This document shows positions 17,115 to 26,293 of a DNA stretch of 64,000 bases, piece after piece; within the stretch, counting starts at the first letter, position 1; each line of letters starts with the position of its first letter. Source of the DNA: Mucilaginibacter cryoferens (lineage in GTDB: Bacteria; Bacteroidota; Bacteroidia; Sphingobacteriales; Sphingobacteriaceae); NCBI RefSeq assembly GCF_014205845.1, contig NZ_JACHCR010000002.1, positions 145,078 to 209,077 on the forward strand. Direction: 5' to 3'. The position numbers and the translations under genes are program-made. The notes beneath the pieces were generated by a model. It was not told the origin of the DNA, did no database searches, and worked only from the letters and a program-made list of their open reading frames with translations.

Positions 17115-17753
17115 TGTAGATTTAGAAATTTATTTCTGTTAACAAAGCTATAAGGTATTGTTATTGCGCGGTATTAACAAGCCACTACATTACTACTACC
17201 ATATTGCAGTAACCTACTAAGCCTGGTTAGCCAAGTTAAAAACAATAAGGGAGTGTGGATCAAAACTCAGCTGTACAATGTTGAGGTTGCTATGGGGGGC
17301 ATCGCATAATTATGGTACGCCGGTTTAGTAAAGCCCCTTAATCAATACAATAATTGATAACCAGCCGGGCTGGTTGTAGTTGTATTATTAATAGAGCTGT
17401 TATGTTTAAGTTCTTAAGGTTTGATAAATATTAGTGTTGTTTTTACACTATGTTTTTATTTAAAAATTTATTTGTGTCTATTTTTTCTTTTTTTATTTGT
17501 TTTATTGTTGGTTTTGTAACTGTTTTGTTTTTTTTTTAATGTTTTTTATTGTTAGATTTTATTAATATTCTAATATTGTTTAATTTTTATTGTTTTTTAG
17601 TGTTTTTATTTTGCTATTTTGTATTTGTTGTTTAAATTAATTGAAGATAATATTTAAAATTTGATTATTTTATTGATTGTGTGGTGTTTTGTTGGTATTT
17701 AATGCTAAATTGTTAGTCAATTAACAAGAATTAATATCCCAATCAAACAAAGC
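17115..17753 (+). other. Long AT-rich leader/promoter region of the TonB receptor gene
   Basis: 640 bases without a credible ORF. From ~17,440 to ~17,700 the plus strand is extremely T-rich and C-poor, with runs such as TTTTTTCTTTTTTTATTTG. This region separates the divergent DUF5009 gene from the TonB receptor gene, so it holds both promoters. The strand asymmetry suggests a U-rich 5' leader RNA or a protein-binding tract. No exact TAnnTTTG box was found at the usual distance. Confidence 0.5.
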
Positions 17754-20639
17754 ATGAATTTAAAATTACATTTTTTCCTTTTGGGCGCATTTTTGCTCCT
17801 CTGTTCCCCGCTTTTTGCGCAAAGGCTTACGGGAACGGTAACCAGTGGGGGGCATTTGGTAAGTGCAGGTACCGTTAAAGTAGTACCAACAGGCACAGGT
17901 ACCATAACCGATGCCGATGGTAAGTATAGTCTTACTTTAAAAGCAGGTACTTACCAGGTAAGCTTTTCGGCCATTGGGCTCGAAAAGAAAACCGTTTCAG
18001 TTTCTATCGCCGCCGGCGAAACTAAAGTGCTGGATATGGAACTGGCTGCTTCGGCAGAGGGTTTAAAAGAGGTAATTGTGGTAGGTAACCGTGGTGTTGG
18101 CCGTACAAAAATTGAATCGGTGGTACCTGTTGATGTTATTAAAATGAACCAGGTAGATGCCATAACTGCCAAGCCCGATCTGATGAGCCAGTTAAACCAA
18201 ACGGTGCCGTCTTTTAATTACAACAAGCAAAGCGGTGGTGACGGTTCTGACGCCATCGATTTTGCCAGTTTACGCGGCCTGGGTTTCGATCAAACCCTGG
18301 TGCTCATTAATGGTAAACGCCGTCACCTGTCGGCCTTTGTAAATGAGGTGGGTACACGCGGTCGGGGTAATAGTGGTACCGATTTAAACGCTATTCCAGA
18401 GGCCGCTATCGATCGCATAGAAATTTTGCGTGATGGAGCTTCCGCCCAGTACGGGTCTGACGCTATCGCGGGGGTAATTAACATCATTTTAAGACGAGAT
18501 GTTAATCACCTAAATGTTACTGCCGGCTTCAGCGGTTATAACGATCAAAAATACAATACCCTCAACAATGTTGATCCATCGGCTTACTATACCGACAAAC
18601 ATTTTGATGGACAAGCGTTTACTTTAGGTGCAAACTATGGTTTAAATATTGGTAAAAGCGGCGGTTTTATAAACTTTGGTGCCAATTATTTTAACCAGGG
18701 TAAAACTTTTAGGGCAATACCAGATACCAACTGGCAAACCAACCCCAATGCGCAGCCCGTTGCCCGCGAGCGCCGTGCGTTTGGCGATGGGTCTGTAGTA
18801 TCGGGCGGCGGCATGTACAACATGGAGTTACCTATAAAAGGCACCAAAACTGTTTTTTACTCTTTTGGTGGTTATAATTATAAGCACTCTAATGTTTATG
18901 CCTATACCCGTAGCTGGAATTATGATAATGGCTTACGCGCTAATCCCGAAAAATTTCCAACTGATGCCAACGGCAACCTGATATTTGTGCCCGGTATTAT
19001 GAAGGTGCAAGGCGTTCCAGATGGTTCATTAAGCGCCAATAACGTATATTATAATCCACAGGAGGATGTTTATATTAAAGATTACTCGGCCGCGTTTGGG
19101 TTTAAAGGTACCACGGCGGGCAATTGGGATTGGGATATCAGCAATAATACAGGCAAAAATGATTTCCATTATTGGGGAAATAAAACCTTTAACGCATCAT
19201 TACCATATGTGCCCGGCCAACCTATACAAACCCGGTTTGATGATGGTGGCTTTAACTTTTTACAAAATACGGCCAATGCCGATATCACCAAACACTTTAG
19301 CTCTGTTCTACAGGGTTTACAGTTATCATTTGGTGGCGAATTTCGGTACGAAAAATACCAGCTTTACGCCGGTGAGTATAACTCATATGCATCGGGTGGT
19401 GCAAAATTGCCAGATGGTACTTTAAAGGCTTCCGGATCTGAAGGGTATCCCGGCTACCAGCCAAGTGATGCTGTAAAAGATCATCGTACCAATGAAGCCG
19501 CTTACGCAGAGGCAGCCCTGGATGTAACCGATAAATGGCTTATTGACGGAGCTGCCCGTGCGGAGCATTACTCTGATTTTGGTGGCGTAAGTACATTTAA
19601 ATTTGCAACACGCTATAAATTAACGGATAATTTTAACCTGCGTGGGTCTGCAAGTACCGGTTTCCGTGCACCAACCTTACAGCAGATAGATTTTAGTAAT
19701 ACCAATACTACAGTTGTAGGTGGCAACCTGTTGTATACCAAGCTTGTGCCAAATTACTCCGACATTGCAAAAACAGCAGGTATTCCTAAATTAAAACAAG
19801 AAACATCTGTTAACTACAGTTTGGGCTTTGCATGGCAGGCCGCCGATGGTTTTACGGTAACTGTTGATGGATATGACATCAAAATTAAAAACAGGATTGT
19901 GATCTCCGGCTTATATTACCAGGGAGATGCAACATTGGGCGATGATTTAAACAATCTGCTATTAAAGCAGGGTATTGCAGCAGCACAGTTTTTTGCTAAT
20001 GCCGTTAACACAACTAATACTGGTGTTGATATTGTTTTGGATTACAAGAAGCACTGGGATAAAAGCCATTTCTCTGCTTTATTAGCTGGCAACATTCAGC
20101 ATTTATCAATTAATAAGATCAATATTCCCGCTAAGTTTAAGGGATCACCTTTAGATAGCGCTACCTTCTTTTCGGATAGGGAGCAATATTTTCTGAAAGC
20201 AAGCGCGCCTACGGCCAAAATTAACCTTAACCTGGAGTATGGTATAGGCAAGTTTGCCGTTGGCTCCCGCTTAACGTATTTTGGCGACGTTAAAGAATTG
20301 GGCTTTGGCGAAACCACGGCACCAGCCGGTGTTGCCGACCCGTATTTTCCCTACGTAACTTTAGATAAAGACGGTACTAAGGTGAAGGAGATCTTCGATT
20401 TTAAACCTAAAGTAACTACCGATGTTTACGTATCATACAAAATAAATAAAACTGTATCATGGACGGCAGGTGTAGACAACCTGTTTAATGTGCATCCAAG
20501 CACCAATGTTGTAAAGGGTTCTGTAAATCCTAACACTACCAGTTCATTTGGCGATAGCGAATCGGGCGGTCCGTTTGAGGCTGTGCAAATGGGCTTTAAT
20601 GGTATGCGCATATTTACAAAACTGGCATTCCACTTTTAG
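17754..20639 (+). CDS. TonB-dependent outer-membrane receptor with carboxypeptidase-like N-terminal domain
   Basis: A 961-residue protein with a signal peptide (FFLLGAFLLLCSPLFAQ). A CarboxypepD_reg-like domain (~22-105; GTVTSGGHLVSAGTVKVV) is followed by a plug domain with RGLGFDQTLVLINGKRRH and EILRDGASAQYGSDAIAGVI. A 22-strand barrel follows, ending LAFHF. The plug motifs are typical of general TonB receptors rather than SusC; no SusD gene is adjacent, so the substrate may be a siderophore, vitamin or small oligomer. An AraC-type regulator follows on the same strand. A terminator sits after the stop. Confidence 0.93.
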   Translation: MNLKLHFFLLGAFLLLCSPLFAQRLTGTVTSGGHLVSAGTVKVVPTGTGTITDADGKYSLTLKAGTYQVSFSAIGLEKKTVSVSIAAGETKVLDMELAASAEGLKEVIVVGNRGVGRTKIESVVPVDVIKMNQVDAITAKPDLMSQLNQTVPSFNYNKQSGGDGSDAIDFASLRGLGFDQTLVLINGKRRHLSAFVNEVGTRGRGNSGTDLNAIPEAAIDRIEILRDGASAQYGSDAIAGVINIILRRDVNHLNVTAGFSGYNDQKYNTLNNVDPSAYYTDKHFDGQAFTLGANYGLNIGKSGGFINFGANYFNQGKTFRAIPDTNWQTNPNAQPVARERRAFGDGSVVSGGGMYNMELPIKGTKTVFYSFGGYNYKHSNVYAYTRSWNYDNGLRANPEKFPTDANGNLIFVPGIMKVQGVPDGSLSANNVYYNPQEDVYIKDYSAAFGFKGTTAGNWDWDISNNTGKNDFHYWGNKTFNASLPYVPGQPIQTRFDDGGFNFLQNTANADITKHFSSVLQGLQLSFGGEFRYEKYQLYAGEYNSYASGGAKLPDGTLKASGSEGYPGYQPSDAVKDHRTNEAAYAEAALDVTDKWLIDGAARAEHYSDFGGVSTFKFATRYKLTDNFNLRGSASTGFRAPTLQQIDFSNTNTTVVGGNLLYTKLVPNYSDIAKTAGIPKLKQETSVNYSLGFAWQAADGFTVTVDGYDIKIKNRIVISGLYYQGDATLGDDLNNLLLKQGIAAAQFFANAVNTTNTGVDIVLDYKKHWDKSHFSALLAGNIQHLSINKINIPAKFKGSPLDSATFFSDREQYFLKASAPTAKINLNLEYGIGKFAVGSRLTYFGDVKELGFGETTAPAGVADPYFPYVTLDKDGTKVKEIFDFKPKVTTDVYVSYKINKTVSWTAGVDNLFNVHPSTNVVKGSVNPNTTSSFGDSESGGPFEAVQMGFNGMRIFTKLAFHF

Positions 20640-20661
20640 TACCTACGTTTATTAAACATTT

Positions 20662-20697
20662 ATCCCCCGGCTTTATATTAAGCGGGGGATTTTTTTT
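20662..20697 (+). terminator. Intrinsic terminator of the TonB receptor gene
   Basis: The stem ATCCCCCG / CGGGGGAT (20662-20669 with 20683-20690) is followed directly by seven further T residues. Confidence 0.88.
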
Positions 20698-20789
20698 GAT
20701 CCTTTTTTAGTTTTGAACAAATATTATCCCTTTCGGTTGATGAAATAGGAATTTTATGGTAATATTTGCCTGTTGTTGAGCACAGGCAA

Positions 20790-21677
20790 ATGAAAGTTTT
20801 ACAGTTTACCATCCCGGTACCACACGATAAAAGCGTAATTGCCGATCAGTTTAGCCTGCCTTACTTTTACCCATACCTGCACCGGCATAAAGAAGCCCAG
20901 ATAACCTGGATACAGTGTGGCGAGGGTACGCTGATAGCTGGTAATAATATGCACCAGTTTGCTCCCGGCGATGTGTTTTTATTGGGTGCCAACCTGCCGC
21001 ATTTATTCAAAAGTGATCCTGTTTATTTTAATAATGAAGCTGAAGATGCTATAAGCGCCCTGAGCATATTTTTTAATCCCGAAGGAATACTAGATGCTCT
21101 TTTTGAACTGCCCGAAATGCGCACTTACAAAGTGTTTATTCAGCAGCACCAGCAAGGGTTTAAAGTACCCGTTGCCGATGCAGAAGGTATTATAGCAATT
21201 ATGACCGCCTTGCGGGATACGGCCAGTGCCGATCAATTAGTACAATTTATACAGCTGATGAAAGGTTTGAGTAGTATAGACGAGGAGGTGCAACCACTAT
21301 CATCCTACGGTAAACTCCCCGGTATTACAGAAAATGAGGGGATAAGGATAGGTAATATTTACAACTATATTATGCAAAGTTATACCGAAGCCATCACCCT
21401 TGATGATGTAGCCAAGGCCGCTTTCATGACCTCCGAATCTTTTTGCAGGTATTTTAAAAAACACACGGGGAATACGTTTGTCACCTTCTTAAACGAGGTG
21501 CGGATTAACGAAGCCTGCAAACTGCTTACCGGCAATAAATTCGAAAGTATTTCGGCGGTGGCTTACCATTGTGGTTTTAAAAGTATCACCAATTTTAACC
21601 GGGTTTTTCGCTCGGTAACGGGTAATTCGCCAAGGGGGTATATGGATAATTATAACGGGAAAATAGGGGAGCGTTAA
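20790..21677 (+). CDS. AraC family transcriptional regulator with cupin sensor
   Basis: The start is placed at the ATG at 20790 (an in-frame TTG at 20766 extends the frame without added homology). The 295-residue product has an N-terminal cupin-like sensor with HKEAQITWIQCGEGTLI and FAPGDVFLLGANLPHLF. The C-terminal ~95 residues form two AraC helix-turn-helix units (ITLDDVAKAAFMTSESFCRY and SISAVAYHCGFKSITNFNRV). The domain layout is typical of regulators of sugar utilisation genes. It may control the upstream TonB receptor gene or the adjacent chitin-type genes; no operator could be identified. Confidence 0.9.
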   Translation: MKVLQFTIPVPHDKSVIADQFSLPYFYPYLHRHKEAQITWIQCGEGTLIAGNNMHQFAPGDVFLLGANLPHLFKSDPVYFNNEAEDAISALSIFFNPEGILDALFELPEMRTYKVFIQQHQQGFKVPVADAEGIIAIMTALRDTASADQLVQFIQLMKGLSSIDEEVQPLSSYGKLPGITENEGIRIGNIYNYIMQSYTEAITLDDVAKAAFMTSESFCRYFKKHTGNTFVTFLNEVRINEACKLLTGNKFESISAVAYHCGFKSITNFNRVFRSVTGNSPRGYMDNYNGKIGER

Positions 21678-21716
21678 TCTCTACAGTGGACTTTTTATTT
21701 AAACTACCGGTGAGAT

Positions 21717-22406
21717 TTAGAGGGGGCTCATCCTCACCAGGTATTGCTGGTATTCATCCTCCAGTAAAACTTCCATATGGTAGCCTGTTTCTTCGGCTAT
21801 GGCAATAAGCGTTTTTTCATCAATATAAAGCCATGGAAACCAATCTGTAGTTTGGCGGTTGTATTGGTATTGGTAACTCAGTTCGCCGTAGTATTTGCCG
21901 GTATCGGGCAGGTTGCCTTCGTACAGGTAAGCTATATCCGACGAATCGAAAATAAGCTGTCCGCCTTTGTTGAGCAGCAATTTGGCATGTTGCAGAAAAG
22001 TTTTCAGATTAGCTATTGTACCTGTAAGCCCGATGCCGTTCATCAGTAATAGCAGGGTATCGTATTTGTGCTCATGGTATTCAAAAATATCGGTGGTTAG
22101 TACTTTTTTAACTCCGCGGGTCTGCATTACCTCCACTGCAATGGCAGAGATCTCCAGTGCGGTTACGTCAAACCCGCGTTCTTGTAATAGAAGCGCATGG
22201 CTGCCGGCGCCGGCTCCAATATCAAGTACTTCGCCACGGCATTCGTTAAGGGCAAGCCATTCAATATCGGGCATGTCATCCTCATCTCTAAAATAGGTTT
22301 CTATAGGCATTTCCTCCTTAGGACCATACTGATTGTTGATCCACAGTTTGTGTGCCGTTTTCTTGTGGTAATGATTATAAATGGCCTGGCCTAAAATATC
22401 TTTCAT
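21717..22406 (-). CDS. Class I SAM-dependent methyltransferase
   Basis: The 229-residue product carries motif I VLDIGAGAGSHALLLQERG (~residues 56-74), then DVTALEISAIAVEVM with the acidic ribose contact. The strand YDTLLLLMNGIGLTG follows as motif IV. A central acidic N-terminal region (YFRDEDDMPDIEWLALNE) precedes the fold. The substrate is unknown and the gene is monocistronic. It ends convergently with the AraC regulator gene, 39 bases apart. Confidence 0.85.
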   Translation of the reverse strand: MKDILGQAIYNHYHKKTAHKLWINNQYGPKEEMPIETYFRDEDDMPDIEWLALNECRGEVLDIGAGAGSHALLLQERGFDVTALEISAIAVEVMQTRGVKKVLTTDIFEYHEHKYDTLLLLMNGIGLTGTIANLKTFLQHAKLLLNKGGQLIFDSSDIAYLYEGNLPDTGKYYGELSYQYQYNRQTTDWFPWLYIDEKTLIAIAEETGYHMEVLLEDEYQQYLVRMSPL

Positions 22407-22501
22407 ACGGTGGCAAAAATAGCAATTGAATGCCTAATTAGCGGCACAATAAATACCTTTGGCAGGGAAATCGCTTCTAAACGCTAATTCAGACCTTAAC
22501 C

Positions 22502-22530
22502 ATAGCGATGGGTTTCAAACCCATCGCTAT
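22502..22530. repeat. Perfect 29-base odd palindrome
   Basis: ATAGCGATGGGTTT (22502-22515) is exactly complementary to 22517-22530 around a single central C. It sits between the divergent methyltransferase and DUF92 genes. There is no T tract, so it is more like a short dispersed palindromic (REP/MITE-like) unit or an operator than a terminator. Confidence 0.6.
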
Positions 22531-22561
22531 TTGCCAATATTTAAGGGCAGTGAATGTTTTT

Positions 22562-22569
22562 TATCTTTG
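22562..22569 (+). promoter_or_regulatory. TAnnTTTG -7 box upstream of the DUF92 gene
   Basis: TATCTTTG fits the Bacteroidota -7 consensus exactly. It lies downstream of one possible start (22554) and 41 bases upstream of the ATG at 22611, which supports 22611 as the true start. A clear TTTG -33 element was not found. Confidence 0.5.
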
Positions 22570-22610
22570 CTAATAATCTAAACGCGATTTCCCTAATACC
22601 TTTGGCAATT

Positions 22611-23321
22611 ATGTTTAACAGTAACATTTTATTGGCCCTCATTGTTATTGCCGGGATAACCTATAGTGTTACCGCAAAAAAGTTAACTTTTGCCGCAGCC
22701 CTAACCGGGGGATTGGTAGCTTACCTGGTTTTTGCCGGTGCTAGGTTCACCGGTATAGCTATGATGACCACCTTTTTTATTTTGGCATCGGCAGCCACGT
22801 CGTGGCAGGTGCATATTAAAGAAAGCTTTAATATAGAGGCCGAACATAAAAGTGGCCGAACAAGCGGGCAGGTACTGGCTAATGCAGGTGTAGCTGCTAT
22901 AACAGGTATCCTGGTGTTGTTTTACCCGCAATTACGCCATTTATTGGTATTGATGATGGCCGCCGGCTTTGCATCGGCAACGGGCGATACTTTATCGTCT
23001 GAATTAGGTACGGTTTATGGCAGGCGCTTTTTCAATATCATTAGCCTTAAACCCGAGCAACGAGGATTGGACGGTGTGATTAGCCTGGAAGGTACATTGA
23101 TAGGTATTGCCGGAAGTTGTATCATCGCTGTAATTTACGCCATTGGTTTTGGCTGGGAGCTAAACGTGATCTGGATAGTTGTTGCCGGCACCGCGGGCAA
23201 CTTAAGCGACTCGGTATTGGGGGCGTTACTGGAACGTAAGAACATCATCGGTAATAATGTGGTTAACTTTTTAAACACTTTGATAGCCGCGTTGGTTATG
23301 CTGTTGTTTTACTTTATTTAA
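22611..23321 (+). CDS. DUF92 family integral membrane protein
   Basis: A 236-residue polytopic protein (about 6-7 membrane segments). DUF92 signatures are KKLTFAAALTGGLVAYLVF near the start, ASATGDTLSSELGTVYGRR in the middle and TAGNLSDSVLGALLERKN near the end. Plant relatives act in phytyl/CTP-dependent prenol metabolism; the bacterial role is unsettled. An alternative start at 22554 adds 19 residues but overlaps the likely promoter box. The MtfA-like gene follows 16 bases later, suggesting a two-gene operon. Confidence 0.88.
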   Translation: MFNSNILLALIVIAGITYSVTAKKLTFAAALTGGLVAYLVFAGARFTGIAMMTTFFILASAATSWQVHIKESFNIEAEHKSGRTSGQVLANAGVAAITGILVLFYPQLRHLLVLMMAAGFASATGDTLSSELGTVYGRRFFNIISLKPEQRGLDGVISLEGTLIGIAGSCIIAVIYAIGFGWELNVIWIVVAGTAGNLSDSVLGALLERKNIIGNNVVNFLNTLIAALVMLLFYFI

Positions 23322-23337
23322 TCCTCATATTTGCCGC

Positions 23338-24114
23338 ATGACTTTTATAATAACCGGTTTTATTGTTTTTGCATTGATAGCCTATTTCTTTTTAAAGAAT
23401 AATAAAGCTAAGGCCGCCGAAATTGTTGCCAAATCTGATTTAAAGCCTCTTTTAGCGCAGCATATCTCCTTTTACCGGGATCTGGATGATGAGAGCAAAC
23501 TTTTATTTGAGCAGAAAGTAAAGTTGTTTTTAGGAGGGATAACGATAGAAGGCGTGGGGACCGTAGTTGATGATAACGATAGGGCAATGATAGCCTCAAG
23601 TGCTGTGATCCCAATTTTTGGATTTAAAGATTGGGAATATCAAAACCTAACCAATGTAATATTGTACCCTGATACCTTCGACGGTGAGTTTCAGTTTGAA
23701 GGGGAGGACCGTAATATATTGGGTATGGTAGGCACCGGTTATATGAACGGGCAAATGATATTGTCGCGTGCGGCATTAATCAAAGGTTTCTCCAAATTGG
23801 CGGGGAAGGAGAACACCGCCATACATGAGTTTGTGCACCTGCTGGATAAAAGTGATGGCGCTACCGACGGCGTGCCCGAAAACCTGCTGGCGCATGAGTA
23901 TGTGCTGCCCTGGTTAAAGATGATTCACCAGGAGATCCATAAAATAGAGGCCGGCAAATCAGATATTAACCCATACGCTATTACCAACGAAGCTGAGTTT
24001 TTTGCTGTAGTGGCCGAGTACTTTTTTCAGAAGCCTGATGAACTTAAACACAAGCACCCCGAGTTGTACGAAATGCTGAGTACTATTTTCAGGCAAAACA
24101 GAGCTGAGGATTAA
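23338..24114 (+). CDS. MtfA-like zinc metallopeptidase (M90 family)
   Basis: This 258-residue protein has an N-terminal membrane anchor (ITGFIVFALIAYFFLKN). The M90 peptidase body includes TAIHEFVHLLDKSDG with the zinc site H163-E164-x-x-H167. The third ligand lies in the glutamate-bearing helix NEAEFFAVVAEYFF (E220/E227). GMVGTGYMNGQMILSRAAL is typical of the family. In enterobacteria MtfA binds the repressor Mlc and has peptidase activity, but the Bacteroidota target is unknown. The stop overlaps by four bases the stop of the convergent MBL gene. Confidence 0.9.
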   Translation: MTFIITGFIVFALIAYFFLKNNKAKAAEIVAKSDLKPLLAQHISFYRDLDDESKLLFEQKVKLFLGGITIEGVGTVVDDNDRAMIASSAVIPIFGFKDWEYQNLTNVILYPDTFDGEFQFEGEDRNILGMVGTGYMNGQMILSRAALIKGFSKLAGKENTAIHEFVHLLDKSDGATDGVPENLLAHEYVLPWLKMIHQEIHKIEAGKSDINPYAITNEAEFFAVVAEYFFQKPDELKHKHPELYEMLSTIFRQNRAED

Positions 24115-24929
24115 TTAAAGCCCAGATCTAACTGTCCTAAAACTTCCAGCGTTTTGCCGGCGTTGCCGTCAATGTGATAAACCGGTGTTTCCTCATGCCG
24201 TGAGGCTACAATAACATGGATGCCATCTGCGCTGGCGGTAAACATATCTTCTACCAATTTTGGGTCGTTATTGTGTTTTGACAGGTGGGCCAGCAATAAA
24301 TGCGTCATGTGGGCAGGGCGATGGGTCATAAATAAGGCCAGCGCCTGTTTATTGCTCAAATGGCCTTTACCACCACGAATGCGTTTTTTAAGGTGGTAGG
24401 GGTAGCCACCATTCTCCAGCATGTCGTCATCATAATTAGCCTCCAAAAAGGCGGCATGGCATTGGCTAAAATACCTGATCAACCTATCGCACACCACGCC
24501 TAAATCTGTAAATACGCCAACCTTAATATCGCGGCAGCTTACCATAAAGCTATGTGGCTCGGATGCATCGTGCTCTTTGGGGAAGGAAGTTACTTCCAGT
24601 TCGCCAATGGTTACGGTTTCAAACTCGCGCAGGTGATGCACCAGTTGGGCATCTACGGTATTACCTAAATGAAGCAATGTGCCCGGTGTAATGTACACCG
24701 GCAGGTTGAATTTTTTTGCCAGTACCGGGATTCCGCGGATATGATCTGTGTGTTCGTGCGATACAAAAATAGCTTTTACCTTACTCATGGGCAGGCCAAG
24801 CCGTGCCATGCGTTTTTCAGTTTCACGGCATGAGATGCCTGCATCAACCAATATAGCCTCCTGATCGTTCCCTACGTAATAGCAATTGCCATTACTCCCC
24901 GAATTTAGTGATGTAATGAATAAAGACAT
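24111..24929 (-). CDS. MBL-fold metallo-hydrolase (YycJ/WalJ-like)
   Basis: A 272-residue cytoplasmic protein. The start SLNSGSNGNCYYVG and the metal motif H58-E-H-T-D-H63 (in FVSHEHTDHIRGIP) identify the beta-lactamase-fold family near YycJ/WalJ. GVFTDLGVV supplies the next metal ligand and LLLAHLSKHNNDP the last. Relatives act as single-strand exonucleases in mismatch repair or cell-wall coordination. The gene has a near-perfect hairpin (24944-24968) just upstream of its start and is convergent with the MtfA-like gene. Confidence 0.9.
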   Translation of the reverse strand: MSLFITSLNSGSNGNCYYVGNDQEAILVDAGISCRETEKRMARLGLPMSKVKAIFVSHEHTDHIRGIPVLAKKFNLPVYITPGTLLHLGNTVDAQLVHHLREFETVTIGELEVTSFPKEHDASEPHSFMVSCRDIKVGVFTDLGVVCDRLIRYFSQCHAAFLEANYDDDMLENGGYPYHLKKRIRGGKGHLSNKQALALFMTHRPAHMTHLLLAHLSKHNNDPKLVEDMFTASADGIHVIVASRHEETPVYHIDGNAGKTLEVLGQLDLGFN

Positions 24930-24943
24930 GTTTTTAAGCTCAA

Positions 24944-24968
24944 AGCTTTAAGCCGAAGGCTTAAAGCT
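24944..24968. repeat. Perfect 11-bp-stem inverted repeat upstream of the MBL gene
   Basis: AGCTTTAAGCC pairs exactly with GGCTTAAAGCT around GAA. It begins 15 bases upstream of the ATG, so in mRNA it would sit over the 5' leader. Similar AAGCTTTAAGC-rich tracts occur at 33736-33790 and 49440-49475, suggesting a small dispersed repeat. Confidence 0.5.
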
Positions 24969-25154
24969 AATGTTAGCGGTTATTAACCTAATGCAAAATA
25001 ACGGATTTATGGTAGATTTTGTGCCCCGTTGTTAATAATAATTACAGCTATATATGGTGTGAATAAAACGTATAATTATAGCGATGAGTTTGCAAGCTAT
25101 CACTATGTGGAATGCTGTTAAGGTTTGATTTCTTTTAAATATTAATGATGATTT

Positions 25155-25184
25155 TTTGCGCTTATAAAAACCTGCTTATATTTA
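25155..25184 (+). promoter_or_regulatory. Candidate promoter of the YceH-like gene
   Basis: TTTG at 25155-25158 and TATATTTA at 25177-25184, 18 bases apart, match the Bacteroidota -33/-7 layout (TTTG...TAnnTTTG) with one mismatch. The box ends 3 bases before the ATG, so the transcript would be nearly leaderless. Confidence 0.45.
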
Positions 25185-25187
25185 GCC

Positions 25188-25841
25188 ATGGATTTACCGC
25201 AAACTTTACCCGTACTTGATGCCGCCGAACTACGCGTGCTTGGCTCCCTAATGGAAAAAAGCAAAACCACGCCCGATTATTACCCAATGACCCTCAACGG
25301 TTTAACTGCTGCCTGTAATCAGAAAACATCGCGCAAACCGGTAGTTAACTATGATGAAGCCATTGTAACCGAAGCACTTAATACGTTAAAAAGGCGTGGA
25401 TTGATCTCGACTGCCACCGGTGGATCTATCCGCAACATCAAATACAAGCACAATTTTGCCATAGTTTTTCCGGTGATCCCGGCTGAGGTGGCGTTGATTT
25501 GCTTGTTGATACTGCGTGGCCCGCAAACACCGGGCGAACTTAATACCAACTCGGGCCGGTTATATGAGTTTGAATCGATAGAAGATGTACAGGAGATGTT
25601 AGAAAAGCTGGCCGATCCGGCGATGCCCTATATTTTACAATTGCCCAAACGCCCCGGCCAAAAAGAGCAGCGCTATGCCCACCTGTTGGCCGGTACGCCC
25701 GAAATTAATGATGATGACGAACAGGAAGAAACCGGCGGCAGAACATCAGGTGGCCTCGAAGCCCGCGTTACTAAACTGGAACAAGACCTTGCCGAAATGA
25801 AGGAAGCATTTGATAAGCTGATGAAGGAGTTGATGGGGTAG
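25188..25841 (+). CDS. YceH family protein (DUF480)
   Basis: A 217-residue protein that starts LPVLDAAELRVLGSLMEKSK and continues TTPDYYPMTLNGLTAACNQK, the diagnostic DUF480/YceH segment with two winged-helix repeats (residues ~10-90 and ~100-165). The C-terminal ~35 residues are a charged coiled coil (LEARVTKLEQDLAEMKEAF). The function is not established; the fold suggests nucleic-acid or protein binding. It is monocistronic. Confidence 0.92.
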   Translation: MDLPQTLPVLDAAELRVLGSLMEKSKTTPDYYPMTLNGLTAACNQKTSRKPVVNYDEAIVTEALNTLKRRGLISTATGGSIRNIKYKHNFAIVFPVIPAEVALICLLILRGPQTPGELNTNSGRLYEFESIEDVQEMLEKLADPAMPYILQLPKRPGQKEQRYAHLLAGTPEINDDDEQEETGGRTSGGLEARVTKLEQDLAEMKEAFDKLMKELMG

Positions 25842-26293
25842 GTGGGCTATACTACCCGATACTCTCGTGAATTTGCAGTCGTTGAGTAACTATGGTTCCA
25901 ATCTTCAGCGAAACTAAGTAAGAAGCTATCTAAATTGGATTAAAAACGTTATTATAAGTAATCACCAGTGGTAACCTGTAAAAATAGTAATGACATTTTT
26001 TTTAAAAAAAATATCTTAAATGACTGATTACCAGTTTGTAAAATAAAAAAAAACAGTAACGACATCTAAAAAAAGATCGTCATTGCGAGGAGGTACGACG
26101 AAGCAATCCCCAACTTACAGGGCGGATTTGCATAGTGACTCTGTAAGTTGGGGATTGCTTCGTACCTCGCAATGACGGTGGCGAGGGTATTGTGAGTGAA
26201 GAAAAATATATGCTGATAATCAATCATTTACAATCAATATACCGTACGGAGCAATGACGTTTTGTTTTTATGTTCTATACAGCTTCTAAGTTA
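25842..26293. other. Intergenic region with dispersed palindromic repeat
   Basis: No credible gene. It contains AT-rich unique sequence, short near-repeats of GTAATGACAT type around 25,985-26,070, and the 100-base palindromic element described separately. No transcription signal stands out. Confidence 0.5.
26078..26177. repeat. Dispersed palindromic repeat, copy A
   Basis: The outer arms CGTCATTGCGAGG and CCTCGCAATGACG are complementary, as are the inner GAAGCAATCCCCAACTTACAG / CTGTAAGTTGGGGATTGCTTC arms. Inverted, it matches copy D (47285-47388) almost base for base, including a shared flank (CAGTAAYGACATCT). A related copy lies at 38165-38259. Confidence 0.9.

Noticed and set aside
17440..17700. 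A small protein gene in the T-rich leader
   Set aside because: Frames are broken by stops or give Phe/Leu/Val-only peptides without a start or ribosome-binding context.
26078..26177. Insertion sequence or composite transposon ends
   Set aside because: No transposase gene between or near the copies; the elements are self-contained palindromes about 100 bases long.
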